Shown: piece by piece, positions 45,630-57,812 of the stretch | Numbering within the stretch: the first letter of the stretch is position 1 | Layout of the letters: the number at the start of each line of letters is the position of its first letter | Assembly (NCBI RefSeq): GCF_037975245.1 | Contig: NC_092568.1 | Span: forward strand, 26,098,501 to 26,162,500 | Source of the DNA: Apostichopus japonicus | Lineage: Eukaryota > Echinodermata > Holothuroidea > Aspidochirotida > Stichopodidae | Reading direction: 5' to 3' | DNA: 64,000 bases | Notes under the pieces: generated by a model | Seen by the model: only the letters and a program-made list of their open reading frames with translations | Told to the model about the DNA's origin: nothing | Database searches by the model: none | Translations under genes and position numbers: made by a program

Positions 45630-48600
45630 TGGACATACAACATAACGTTGCAAACTTTTGATATCGCCTTTCAATCACCTCAGGTGTAGATTATTTTACT
45701 GCACGTAAAAATATGAGTGGGTAAAATACGACTGTAGGATTGAAGGAATTCAATTTGACAAGATTAAAACTTCCCAAATGTCTTTGTAATATATATTTTC
45801 TCCAAAAAATTTCCTTTTTTCTCATATACCCAGCAGAAAGTTTTCATGTTGCTTTGCCTATTTAGGAAGCATTATCGAGATGGTTTTCGTGAGCTTCAGT
45901 AGTGCTACAGATGAGGAAAGCGTTCATTTGTGTATGAAATGGGGTTTGGGGTTTGAACACTCACCAGTCATTCTCTGAAGTTAATACTGACTGTGGTTTT
46001 ACAAGGTATCATCAAGTTCAGGGGTTATCAATGAACTTTCTACAATGACCAGAGATAAATATTTGTTGTAGTAAAGGGTCAGAGAAAAGTAACCAACCTA
46101 CCTACCTGCATTGAGCATTGTGCAGAATATGCAGGTAGGGGGCTCCAGCCTAACGTAGTAAGGGCCTGTATCGTCAATCGGCTGTTTTTCGTGGGCCGGA
46201 TTAAAATCTGTTGTGGGCTGGATATGGCCTAGTGTAGACAGTTGCCTATTGAGAACTGCTGACCACAAAATGCATCCCACATCTGCTCTTTATATCTCAT
46301 GACACATGTTTTCAACCTAAAAGGAGGTCTCAATGGCCTCTCTAAATAAATATCAGTTTCTTAGCCTAGACTCGCAACTATTTTGTACCAGATATACATA
46401 GGCTTAGCCTATTTTTAATATAAAACATTGGACAGAAGTTGTTGTTATAAAGAGACTTTAAGACTTAACGAAGCAATATGAAGCTAATATTCAGATATTT
46501 CTACTTCTATAGCTGCATTCTGTGTTGGGTGTTACTGTGGCAACACTCCAAGCAAGCCATGCAGTGGTCACAGATGCTTTGGTAACCAGTCATCAGTATT
46601 ACCTGTATTAATTTGCTAGTATTATATGCTAGTATTATATGCTAGAAAGTCAAATAGTGGTCACACCTTCACAAAGTTAAACATGTTTTTTTAACTGCCA
46701 CTGTAAAAGCAGTTACTGATGCTGCTCAGTGACTGGGAATAATAAGAGCCTCTAAGGAAGGTAATTTTGAATGCTTCTAGCAATCGTCAGTGTGCTAAAA
46801 TAAGGGAAGCCACACTGATGACATTGGTGTACAACCATTTGATTACACTTATTTAGTGACTTGTTAACAGTTTAAGCAAGGAATAAATAATATTCTGTCC
46901 TTGACTTTTAATGTAATAATATTGTTCTTTGATTTGTAGACCACTGAGACTTTCTGGACTAAAATTAAACATATCATGTTTTTCAGGTATTAACTGATCT
47001 TTCCTTGGCCCTGTGAATGTGATACCACCAGGATGTGGGCAAATTTGACACAATGTGCAGCTATAAAGTGCAACCCCCCCCCCATCCCCCTGTAAAGATG
47101 GCATGGATATTTATAGCTTGACTTTCTAGTAGCTGAGAATGTATAAATTATCTGTTCACCATTAAAAACCGTAGTTCGCTTTTATTTGTTAGCTCAAAAA
47201 ACTAAAGACATTGTCCACCTTTTTTGTTGGATTTCGTATGGGCGATGCTTGTCAATGTCACATTCAAGGTTGCAGTAGTGAAATGTAACCTTAGTGATTT
47301 TAATGAACAACAGAGTAGGCAAAATGAAAATATTTCTATAAGTTACTTTGTTATGAAATGTTGAATGCCATTTGTCGTGTCAAGTTTCACAAAGCAAATG
47401 ATGATGAAGCAAAAAAACAACGTCTATTTTGTCATCTTATTCTTTATTCAAAGATTTTGATTTGTTTTGTAACAACGACTAGATTCCTATGTGCCTGTTC
47501 CTCATTGTAAAAGAGAAGATCATCTCATTTGCAGGAACTTATCCAAGAGCAAACTGCAGGGGGGGGGGGATACAAAAAAGTACAATTTTGCATTGCTTAC
47601 CAAAATCAGATGAATTTCTCGGTGGCAAAATTCAGAATGTCTTCGACAGCCATGTCAGAAAAGTGAAACAGAAAAGGATAAAGTAAAAAATTTAATGAAA
47701 TTGCGGAGCACAGTTAATATGTGATAGTAATTTATGACGATGCAATTTAAACAGTCGAGTCAAGAATTTGCGGTTATTTTTGTCAACAACTACAGATGCC
47801 ATTGCCCTGATTTCTTGGCAAAATTTATTGTGTGCTTAGAATGTCTATCTAAAACTGCTTCCATCTGCCCCAAAACTATTAAACAGTTTTTGAAGATACT
47901 GCTAATAGAGATGAATTGCATTATAAACTAAAGTTTAACACAATCATTGCTAACTGACATTGAAATTTAGAGGAAGACTCCTAGTGTGAAGCATTGTTTA
48001 TATATATAGATAATGATGCAGTTATGAATGGTGTAAGATGTCTAAGGGATGGTGGTGGTACAGGTATACAAAATGAAAGTCAGACCGTATATCTCTTGGA
48101 TTAATGTTTTATAGCTGTACCATTTCATGTATGTATCAGGTATCCGTGGACTGGGAGGACAGGGCATAATAGCTTTACCCTCATCTATGATCCATGTTAT
48201 TTATGTTTGTCTTGTAGAAATGTTTGAGGATACATGAGTGAGGTATGCATTTACTCAAGGAAATGGTGTTTGCAGTAGAAGTGAAATCCCACTGCATTTA
48301 TATAAACTTTCAAAATGGTATGAAGGAAAAAATTTATATCTTTAAAACCGGCAGCCAAATTTTCATGTTAGATCTAATTGATTAGTTACTTTCGATCAAA
48401 TAAATATTGATACTGTTTTGACATTTATTTATTCAAGGTTCATAAAACTGATAAATTAAAATGTATTGAATGAAGAATTGCAAAGAAAACTTTTAATGTG
48501 ACATTAGAAAGTATTGTAATGTTGCTAGCTATTGTTATTAAAATATTAAAAATAGGTCCATCTCTGCACTAGACATTCTATTCACATTTTATAATAATAT

Positions 48601-48995
48601 ACCCTATCTGTATATAAAATTAGTACCAAGACTACTGAAAGCTTATAATGTATATGATCAAAATAGACGACTATCAGAGCTGTTAAAATCCACATCTACT
48701 TCCTTCTTTGTCATTTCTGAAGTGTTCAAAAGATTGAAGTGTTCTAAATAGGTCTGTGGATTTGACAACAGGAATCTACGTATGCTGTGAAATGTGTATT
48801 AGGGTTGGATGCTCAAGGCTCTTTACTAGTGTGGTCTTTTGGAGGCAACCTCCTAGTATTCCTTGCAAGATGCATTTGGATGGTCTGCATTTCCACGTGC
48901 AACAGAGGGGGAGGGTAATAACATTCTTTACAAGGAATTGTTAAAAATAGATAAAGACATTGTTTACTGACAGTTGGGGATTTCATGAAGACATT
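45630..48995. other. Intergenic, no gene seen
   Basis: AT-rich. A G-run near 47560-47570 and a C-run near 47073-47095 are the only low-complexity patches of note. No coding exon supported. Confidence 0.45.
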
Positions 48996-49269
48996 TCAAG
49001 GCATTGAAGACTCCCCCCAAACCGCATGCCTTGTTATCTTTTATCTAGACCTGAGATGTCCCTGCTGTTATGTACACTGTGTTGTGGGTATTGACCGTAG
49101 CTGTATGTATTGACTGTACACTAGTGTCTAATTACCGACGGTAGCAAGCCGTGTGTGTATTTTCTGGGATCAATGGTGGTGTCTAACACTTTTGTTACAC
49201 CTCATTGGAAAGTAGATCAGATTACCGGCATGAGACGTTTCTTTGTGTGCGAGTGTTCACACCCTTTAA
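48996..49269 (-). mobile_element. TTAA-flanked MITE, copy 4 (274 bp, inverted)
   Basis: Same family as 9923, 28867 and 30943 but in the opposite orientation: GGCATTGAAGACTCC near 49000 and GAGTGTTCACACCCTTTAA at the right end. The right border is TTAA, while the left is TCAA, one substitution. It lacks a segment near its 3' end that copies 1 and 3 keep. Confidence 0.82.
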
Positions 49270-52200
49270 GGATAATATTTTACTAGACAGGTATTGAATA
49301 CCCATCAACATCTCTCAAATATGATAAAATGTGTAAATAAGTCTGTTAGAGTAGAGAAGACAAGAAATACATAGAGTTGATGTTTGCAAGTTTTATGTGA
49401 ATGCCAGGAACAGGACACACACAAACCACAAAATAATTAAACCAAGAGAAGTCAAAGCTTACACTAAGGTCACTTTAGGCCTTATTGAGAAGACAGAATG
49501 AGAAAATTGCAAAAACAAAAATAATTAACTTAAAACAATAAAGAAATACAAACAAATGAAAATATTGGCTTATATAAATTACAGTAATTAATGTAAGGAG
49601 TAAAACATTTAATAGATATTACACCAGTTGTTGTTCATACAGCTACATTTACATTAGTGTTACATCAATAACATCAGGAATGAGAGGATAGGGACAAGGT
49701 GTGTGTGTGGGGGGGGGGGGGTATAGGTTGAGTTTTCACTAAGATATAATCTGACCAACTTACAATAAAAGTAACAAAATATTTATGGAATTCCTCAGAG
49801 GCAGGCATCACACTTGAATAAACCTTGGTATGATTGACATCAGAATATGTTGAAAATCTATTCACGTTATGGAGTTCTACAGTATTCAGCAGACACAGAG
49901 TGGCTGCTTCAACATTGCAAAGAAACGGACAGACCTCTCCAACATCGACCAACACAATTCTACTTTGTTGTTTTAAGTAAGAAACAGACAGGCCTCTTCA
50001 ACACTGACAGGAAAAACAAACAACCCATAACGTTGCTTTTGACCAAAAAACTTTCCAACTGTGAAATATAGGTTTCTTCTGGGTTTTTTTTATTCATTTT
50101 ACTTTATAACATCCGAGTTTCGCCAAAGTAAAATTTCTACTGAAACATGCATCACTCAACAGGTTTAAGAAAATTAATTAGTTTCGATTTTTTAAGGACT
50201 AAATCAATTTCCTATTTTTGCTCTGCAGCCTTGCCCTGCCAAATTTTGAATTGTGCTGACTGGAAAAAGAAAGCACTTTTTTTTGTCTATTCTCTTACAT
50301 ATTTAGCAAAACATCAAACACTTTTTTGTTCAAATGACACTTTTATAGAGGGAAGAGGGAAACAAAGTAAATATGATCATAAACAGATTGACCCCAAAAC
50401 ATACAACCTTCATCAACAGTTTGAGACAAAGGAGAAAATGTCTACACACAGCCAAACTCTACTCAACAACTAACTCTACTCTATAAACCAACAGTAATTC
50501 AGCCATTTCATTTCCTCTTTGAACACTCACAGAGGTGACAATACAGTTTCTCTGTTACTTATAATAGTTAGCACAGATGACAAATATTTACTGCTATTTT
50601 GTTTCATATTTTACATCAGTATTACAAAAGCCTATTAATAACTGTACAACCAATAATATACCTCCAAACCGCCACTCAACATTTTAGTAACCGTGGCTAC
50701 CCAAACTGCTTGACTTCACCACTTTGAAACTATACAGATATTTGTTCTTTTTTTTTTATTTCTTTCGTAGCTCTGTACAATAAGTCATATTCACAGACAA
50801 AATTCAAACCAATGCTCACCAATAAAAACTCTGTAAGATAGAAGAAGAATTGCTACAAAGACTGGAGAAATTATTTCAATGAAATTAACATACTGAGAAT
50901 AATAAATACTATCAATCAACAAACATTTTTTTTTTTATAATAACTTCTAAATTCAAATTTTAAATAGCCAATTGGTTTTCTTTTCTCTCTTTTTTTTTTA
51001 AGTATTGTACACTTCAAGACATGGATTTGAATACATAACTACCCAATTTTTCTTTAAAAAATAATTAACTCAAACTGAGTAACAGGCTCTGAAGAATGAT
51101 AAATTTTACATTAAAAAAATAAAATAAAAACCAAGCAAAACAGTTCAGTTTAATAGGAATCATTTCTTCCACTCAATTTTGTTAAAGTTTGTAAAACTCT
51201 TGTGTGCTACTCGAGCAACGAATACTCAGACCACATGTACATAATGTGACAGTCCGATGATATCCTTCCTGATTGCAGGTTTGGTATCCTGTGAAAACAA
51301 TACATCAAACTGGGCCATCTATGGTTTTGTTCTTATATGGACAGCTTGGTACGACGTCAAGCACTTTGCATATGTCATACTAAGTCAAAAAACTTCTCAT
51401 ATGTTCGTACCTGGTCAGTTTCAGAGTCTAACTTCCAAAGGACAGCGATGACTCTAAACCAAGGGCTTGAAACCAAGGACTACTTGAAACCATCTTTACT
51501 GCACTTAATGTACAGAGCAGAGTATCATCTGCAATACAGATAGTGCAACAGTAGTGTGTAGACAGGTGAGTAAGGAACAATCTAACCACTGTCTACATTC
51601 AAATGTATGACATGTAGAAATTACCAGCAAAAAGAAAACTTGATAGAACTTTAAAAAAAGGTGAGAGGTATTAAAGTTAAAATAAAATAAATAAATAAAT
51701 CATTTAAATCTCTCTTTAAGTAATCCCTCAAGTCCATCAAATCCTTGTCTAAACATTTTCATGACAAACCAGACCAGGATAAAGAAAACAACCATTGTTA
51801 GAAATAAGGCTTTTCAAAATCAAATATCTTATGGCAGTACGAATTTATTATTAGAGTTAAACCTTATCATCTGAATCATGGCTATATTTGAATCATCTTT
51901 GTTTATATAACGTCATCACATTTGGTTGCAACCTGCCATGTCGTAAGAGCACCCACATACGTCTGACAGGCACTCCTTTCTTTGCTAATAATAATAAACG
52001 CTTGAGAAAGAGGGGGCTGATGTGAAGGTCTTCTCGATAAAAGCCAGTGATGGGTATTAGTGTATATGCAGTAGAAAGAAGATGTTGTTGAAAGTAAATT
52101 CATTAGCTTTTAGGTGAATATTGATTTCATACCTCCATGACAGGTACCAAAGTGTGACAAATATGCAAGCCCCAAAACACCATGAAAAGGGCAACAATGT

Positions 52201-52718
52201 AGGGTGACACACATTGTTAAAAATCTTTGTCAATGACTACCACAATCAGGAAGGGGGGAGGGGGATAGTTTGGCAAATATGGGTGTCATTTTAAACCCTG
52301 AAAATATTTGTTTTTAAGTTTAGTGTCCTGTTGTTCATTTTTTAATCCTTTTGATTCTGACCATGAGACAGCTAGCATCTAAACATATGGCACACTGGCT
52401 GTTTACAACATATTTATCACAATTGCAAATTAATATTCAAAAGATGACCATAAGACCTTTTGTTCACCCTCCAAAATATTCTCTTCAATCTGCAATGATC
52501 GCTATTTTGTGACTCTTTTATGATGATAACTATGACACAAGAGTATAAGTAATGAGATATTGTGTCATATTAGGTGTTAGAACTGTGTGTAATTATAGCA
52601 CAGACAAATGCAATGTAGACACACTAATGTCAGTTAGATTGGGTCAGCAGTAGCTATTAATTAAGCATTTACATTCATAACATTAGAATAAATATCGTTT
52701 TACAATCTTGGTTTAACA
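49270..52718. other. Intergenic, no gene seen
   Basis: AT-rich with long A and T runs and a G12 run near 49710. Small open frames lack family resemblance. Confidence 0.4.
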
Positions 52719-52724
52719 TTTATT
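52719..52724 (-). terminator. Candidate Pellino polyadenylation signal
   Basis: AATAAA on the minus strand about 1.2 kb past the Pellino stop. Other hexamers occur further on, so this is a guess from position. Confidence 0.25.
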
Positions 52725-53322
52725 TATAGCCAAGCCACATGTTAAAAGATATGTGCTTTACAGAGATCCATTAATAATGCTTGCTCTCAGATTTTAACTT
52801 TACAACATGAACTTCATAATTTGAAAAGAGATTAATATATGACATATGTGGCTTTAGGAATCACAAAATTGACTTGGAGATTATCATTTTTTGATTTCAC
52901 TGTGTAGGCTCCAATTGATCCATTCTGTAGTGTACTAACACAGGAAAAATGAATACTACATTTAAATGACTTTTTTTTGCTAGGATATGTAAATCCTTTT
53001 ATAATGAGTAATTATACCTGCATCTTCTCTTTGTTTTTTTTTTTTTAATATAATCTAACGTTTATGGTGCAGCCTCGTAGGTGGAAACGATGGAAGAGAT
53101 AATTCATAGAATACTGTTTGGCCTTCAATTGGTACTCAAGTAGGAAGGGACACATATGCTAATTGACACTCATGTTGATCTGTTGCATCGGTCCATCTTT
53201 ATATCGGTACTATAACAGGGTGTGGTGTAAACGTTGGTGTTCATATTTCAGACATACACCGTAATCTGAAGTGGAGTCAAATTTGACACCATTTTAAATG
53301 ATACCAAAGACCTGATGAGGTG

Positions 53323-53905
53323 TTACCTCATCACATTTTACACTCAGGGTTGACTTAGCTTCACTATGAGTGGTGTTTCTTGAAATAATCCCCAAATCTG
53401 TCACTTTCAAACCTGATCAGATTTACACTCAAGTCCAACCTGGTACATCACCAAGTACATACTTGAGTGCTGTGAGTTTGTACTTGAAATAAACACCCAG
53501 GTTCAGTTCATTTCAACCTCATCAGATTTACACTCCCATCTAACTTGGTACATCTTCAAGTACATGATCAATTTATTGTGTGTCCCTGCTTGAAACAACA
53601 CCAAGGTGTGCGTCTCGTTCATACCTCATAAGATTTACACTCAAGTGTGACTTTACACATACTTGGTATGTCTTCTAGTATATACCCGAGGATCTTGAGG
53701 TCTTTCTTGGAATAATACACAGGCCTGTCTCCTTTGTTCCTCATCAGATTTTTACACTCAAGTCCAACTTAGCCCCTATCCAAGCCAAAACCTGAGTGTG
53801 GTGTGGTGATTCTTAGAACAGCCCTTGTCTCCTTGTATCGACACCTCATCAGATTATTCAAGTCCCACTTGAATTACAGAATGGTGTTTCTTGGAAAGTC
53901 CCCAG
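53323..53905 (-). repeat. Degenerate ~105-bp tandem repeat in the Pellino 3' UTR
   Basis: About six diverged units, each marked on the + strand by ACCTCATCAGATTTACACTC and later by a TTCTTGGAA/ACTTGAAA-type block. Starts lie near 53323, 53411, 53516, 53623, 53738 and 53845. The array ends about 40 bases from the Pellino stop, so it should be transcribed in the 3' UTR. Confidence 0.7.
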
Positions 53906-53945
53906 CGAGGTCAACAGCAGCCACAGGTCATTAAGTAAACAACCA

Positions 53946-56900
53946 TTAGTCTAAAGGGTCTTGAAATATCAGCCTCACATAGCCCTGGTCGCCACATAAT
54001 GGTGTAGCACAGAATGGGCATGCTGCTTGGAACGCATGGGTGCCATGGGGTAGCGGAACCTGCGACCAGTACCTATGAGAGGAACGAAATAACGACTCAA
54101 ATGTTAGAGCAGACAACATCCAAAAAAAGTAAATGAAAACTGTTTCTAACATGCAGGTATATTTTGTCTACAACAACAACAATCTAAGTAACATCTTTTT
54201 GCCCAAATTATTTGTAAATTAATTAATTTCCTTCTGTGTAAATCTTAGTTTTTCTCTCCAATCAAAAACATTTAAAGTTTAGAATGAGGCACAACAAACA
54301 CTGATTTTGCTAGCAGTAGTAAGGTTATAAATTGAAACACTAATCCCACTAGCAATATATTTTAGTATTCAAGTTATTATGTGACCGTTACCATGAACAC
54401 CCACTCAGTTTCTTTAAATTATTTCCAGCCACAAAAAAAACAATTGACCCCTTCCCACCCCCGACCCCACCTACCATAGGAGCACAGGCAGCTAATACAT
54501 TTTATTCTTATTTATGCTATCCCTTCAACCAGTTTAAAGGTTTAGTGTAATAACAGAACCCTGTAAGATATAACCACATATCCTGGATAATGGAAACTCC
54601 ACTACTGGAGACAAAACAAATATCTCATGAGAGATCCAGGAATCAAAACATAATCAACAAAAAGTTCAATATGGGAATGTTTGCAAGATATATGCAATCC
54701 ATCACCTGAAAATCATTAAAAGAACACAATATCTACTGGTCAGCTATCTTATTCAATAGATGTTAAAAGCAACTTACCAAAAAATTAAGTCCAACAACTA
54801 CAGATTTTGGTGATCATAACAAAGTTTTCCAGGGCAGCACCCCTTTTTGTCTTATTATTTTTAATTTGTTGTTTACCATTTTATACAGGTACTCTCAGTT
54901 TCATAAGGAACTATAGGGGGCTATACCCTAACTGTTACGAATATCACAGCCTATAACAAGTAGATACATCTACGACTTACTTTGCAGTTTTGTCTGAACA
55001 CATGTGACCGCACGGACAGAAAGCATGAGTTGGGGGTTCAGAGTCGACACAGAAACTAGCCTCATTGCCCATAATGAGGGGTTCATACGGTCCAACTTCT
55101 CTGCACATCGGACACATCCTCTCTTCCTTTCCCTCTTGGTCCTTACTGTTCCACTCATGAAACCCGTGGACGTGACCGCATTTCAGGTATGCGTAAGGCT
55201 GTTTCGAGTTCTCACTGAGCAGCTGTGAGTGAGAGAAGACCACGGTACTTTGATGATGAATAAACTAATGCGATTCACTTACGGCTACTTATTAAATGTA
55301 CCTCAACAGGAACTATTCTTCCATGTAATTGTAATTCAATTTCTTCTTGTTAAATACAAATTAGTCAATTAAAGGTTTAGAGAATTAACCATCTAATTTT
55401 ACTTCTAATGAAGGGACACAGCAATATTGCACACCTCTATTCCATGATAAAAATTGTATCTTAAATACGCACTGGAAGGAATTCAGAAAGAATAGAGTGA
55501 ACAATCCTGATGACTAACTAAGCAGGCACAGATCCTGGGGCGGTGTCCCCCCCATCCCCCACCCCCAGCCCCTCTCCTTTCAACCACCTATATCAAAATA
55601 TAAGTAGTTATATAAAGCCCAACCTTGCTTGCATGCCTAAGATTACACCATTTCACATCTAAAGTTCCTTTTCTGGGAGAAGACTTACTACTTGGGAGGT
55701 TGGCTTCAAGGACCCCACCGCTGCAACCCCTTCTTTTTTAATATCCTGGATCTGCACCTGCTAAGTATCTTATTGGATCAGCCTTTTGAGATACAAAGAA
55801 CGAAACCAACCAGACTTGTTCACCACTGTTTGTCTTTCCTCTACTTTATATTTTACAGACCTAGTCCCTCTACTTTATATTTTACAGACCTAGTCCCTCT
55901 ACTTTATATTTTACAGACCTAGTCCCTCTACTTCATATTTTACAGACCTAGTCCCTCTACTTTATATTTTACAGACCTAGTCCCTCTACTTTATATTTTA
56001 CAGACCTAGTCCCTCTACTTCATATTTTACAGACCTAGTCCCTCTACTTTATAGTTTACAGACCTAGTCCCTCTACTTTATACATTACAGACCTAGTCCC
56101 TCTACTTCATATTTAACAGACCTAGTCCCTCTACTTTATATTTTACAGACCTAGTCCCTCTACTTCATATTTTACAGACCTAGTCCCTCTACTTTATATT
56201 GTACAGACCTTGTCCCTCTACTTTATACATTACAGACCTAGTCCCTCTACTTTATGTTTAACAGACCTAGTCCCTCTGCTTTATATTTTACAGACCTAGT
56301 CCCTTCTACTTTATATTTTACAGACCTAGTCCCTCTACTTTATATTTTACAGACCTAGTCCCTCTACTTTATATTTTACAGACCTAGTCCCTCTACTTTA
56401 TATTCTACAGACCAAATCCCTCTACTTTTTACTTTACAGACCTGATCCATGTGGGCCATGGACACTGGTATTCAGTCCATTAGCAACACTCCAGGAGGCC
56501 AACTTAAATGTCACTGAAAGCACAGTGATAAGTTTTTAGCCCAAGGCAAATATGGTAAATGGTTAGAACGACCTTTTGAAAACAACCAATGTTAATCTTT
56601 TAATCCTTTACAAGATCAACTTTTTATTTTCCTGTCAAGTCACACCACTGAAGAGCATTCATCCCTGTCTACTACAATAGACACATCAACTTTGAAGTCG
56701 CAATTACTCCACATGCAGTGGCGGAGCGTCCATACAGTCAGGGGGGGGGCATTAGATGCCCCCCGCTGACGGACTCAAATGGACTGCTGGCGCCCTTTTC
56801 AGCGTTTTACCACTTTTCACTTATTCCCGATTATTTACTTTTTTATTGCGCTCTCATCTACTTATTGACATTTGTCACATTTTGTTGGCGATGACACCTA

Positions 56901-57812
56901 TTTATTCTTCGTTTATCTGCAAATTAGCAAGGCCAGGAAAGGGTCATTTCCGGCGATCTAGGAAGTATCTTTACTCAAAAGATAGAGAGGTACCTACCCT
57001 GCCTACATTTCTGTTCCTAGGTAGTACCAATGTATTGAATCCTATAGGGCACTGTGGTCTTGCTCTGTTGATGTCTTTTCTCAGTTGATCTAGCAGCTCT
57101 TGCGTCTGAAATATCAAAATAAAATCATCTGTTTAATAACGTGATAGTGAATCTGCAAGGCAGTTACTGTACTGGAGTATAAAGCAGGGATGCATGCATG
57201 CATGTATGTACGCTGTGGAGAAAACCACATTCTTTTACGGCTTATGCTTCACTCCAAGGAGCTCTGACTAACTTTTACAGAATTTGGAATATTCCTTACA
57301 ACTTGGAAGAAGGAACTTGTGGCTTGCTCATAGATGAAAATCCACCAACTTTCCTTTAGCTGATCTAGACCTCCTTCATGACATGCTGGAGAAAACCTGA
57401 GCTTGACCCTACAAACCCCCCCCCCTCCCCCAGTTCCACATCATCTCTCCAACCCCTCTCCCCCCTCCTCCCCAGGTGCTAGTTCCCTCACCAATGGCCT
57501 TTCTTCACTACTATTTGTCATTGAATTTGAACACATACCCAGTTTGGCATAATCTCAGTGACTTGTATAGAATACACAAACCTTGCATAACCAGCCATTT
57601 AAACATAATAATCTACCATACCACACATATGAAGATGTGTTTATCTGCATCGGCAGTTTCCTCAGGATGCACTACGAAGAGATATAGACTTGGCAAATGA
57701 AGACTTGACTTACAGGTGTATGTCTGAGTCCAGATGCTGACCGCCAAAGAAGAGACGCTCCACAAAGATCTATTAGAGTACCATCCTCAAGTATATTGTT
57801 TTCACTCTCGAC
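53946..57812 (-). CDS. PELI: Pellino E3 ubiquitin ligase, C-terminal exons (partial)
   Basis: Pellino proteins bind phosphorylated IRAK kinases through an FHA domain and ubiquitinate them through a C-terminal RING-like domain in Toll/IL-1 receptor signalling. Exons in transcript order: 57812-57714, 57105-56998, 55222-54981, 54072-53946. All joins are in frame and give 191 residues ending IFQDPLD, close to the vertebrate IFQGPLD end. Conserved stretches include VESENN, GTLIDLCGASLLWR, RARPQCPIGFNTL, YAYLKCGHVHGFHEW, CPMCREVGPYEPL, PPTHAFCPCGHMCSDKT, YWSQVPLPHGTHAF and AACPFC. All RING-like Cys/His positions are kept. Vertebrate Pellinos have about 420 residues, so the N-terminal FHA half is missing. 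I did not find it up to 64000, and it probably lies past the right edge or behind a long intron. Donor AGG|GTAGGT of the second exon was chosen over a nearby GT because only it keeps phase. Confidence 0.94.
55845..56440 (+). repeat. 29-bp minisatellite in a Pellino intron
   Basis: About twenty units of CCCTCTACTTTATATTTTAC followed by AGACCTAGT, with scattered substitutions. It lies between the second and third visible Pellino exons. Confidence 0.92.
56711..56980. repeat. Truncated MITE-like repeat next to a Pellino exon
   Basis: Starts CAGTGGCGGAGCGTCC followed by a G9 run and GCCCCCC. Its right part (GGCCAGGAAAGGGTCATTTC, GGCGATCTAGGAAGTATCTTT) resembles the interior of the 2235-2530 element. 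No right terminus was found. It ends about 15 bases from the donor of the exon at 56998. Confidence 0.55.

Noticed and set aside
51257-51543. Overlapping plus-strand frames of 64 and 68 codons
   Set aside because: No family match and no flanking splice sites that lead to another exon.
54977-55243. Continuous reading of the Pellino exon as a single-exon gene starting MVFSHSQ
   Set aside because: The first residues lie in the intron before the CTCACAG acceptor. The conserved protein requires splicing at 55222 and at 54981.
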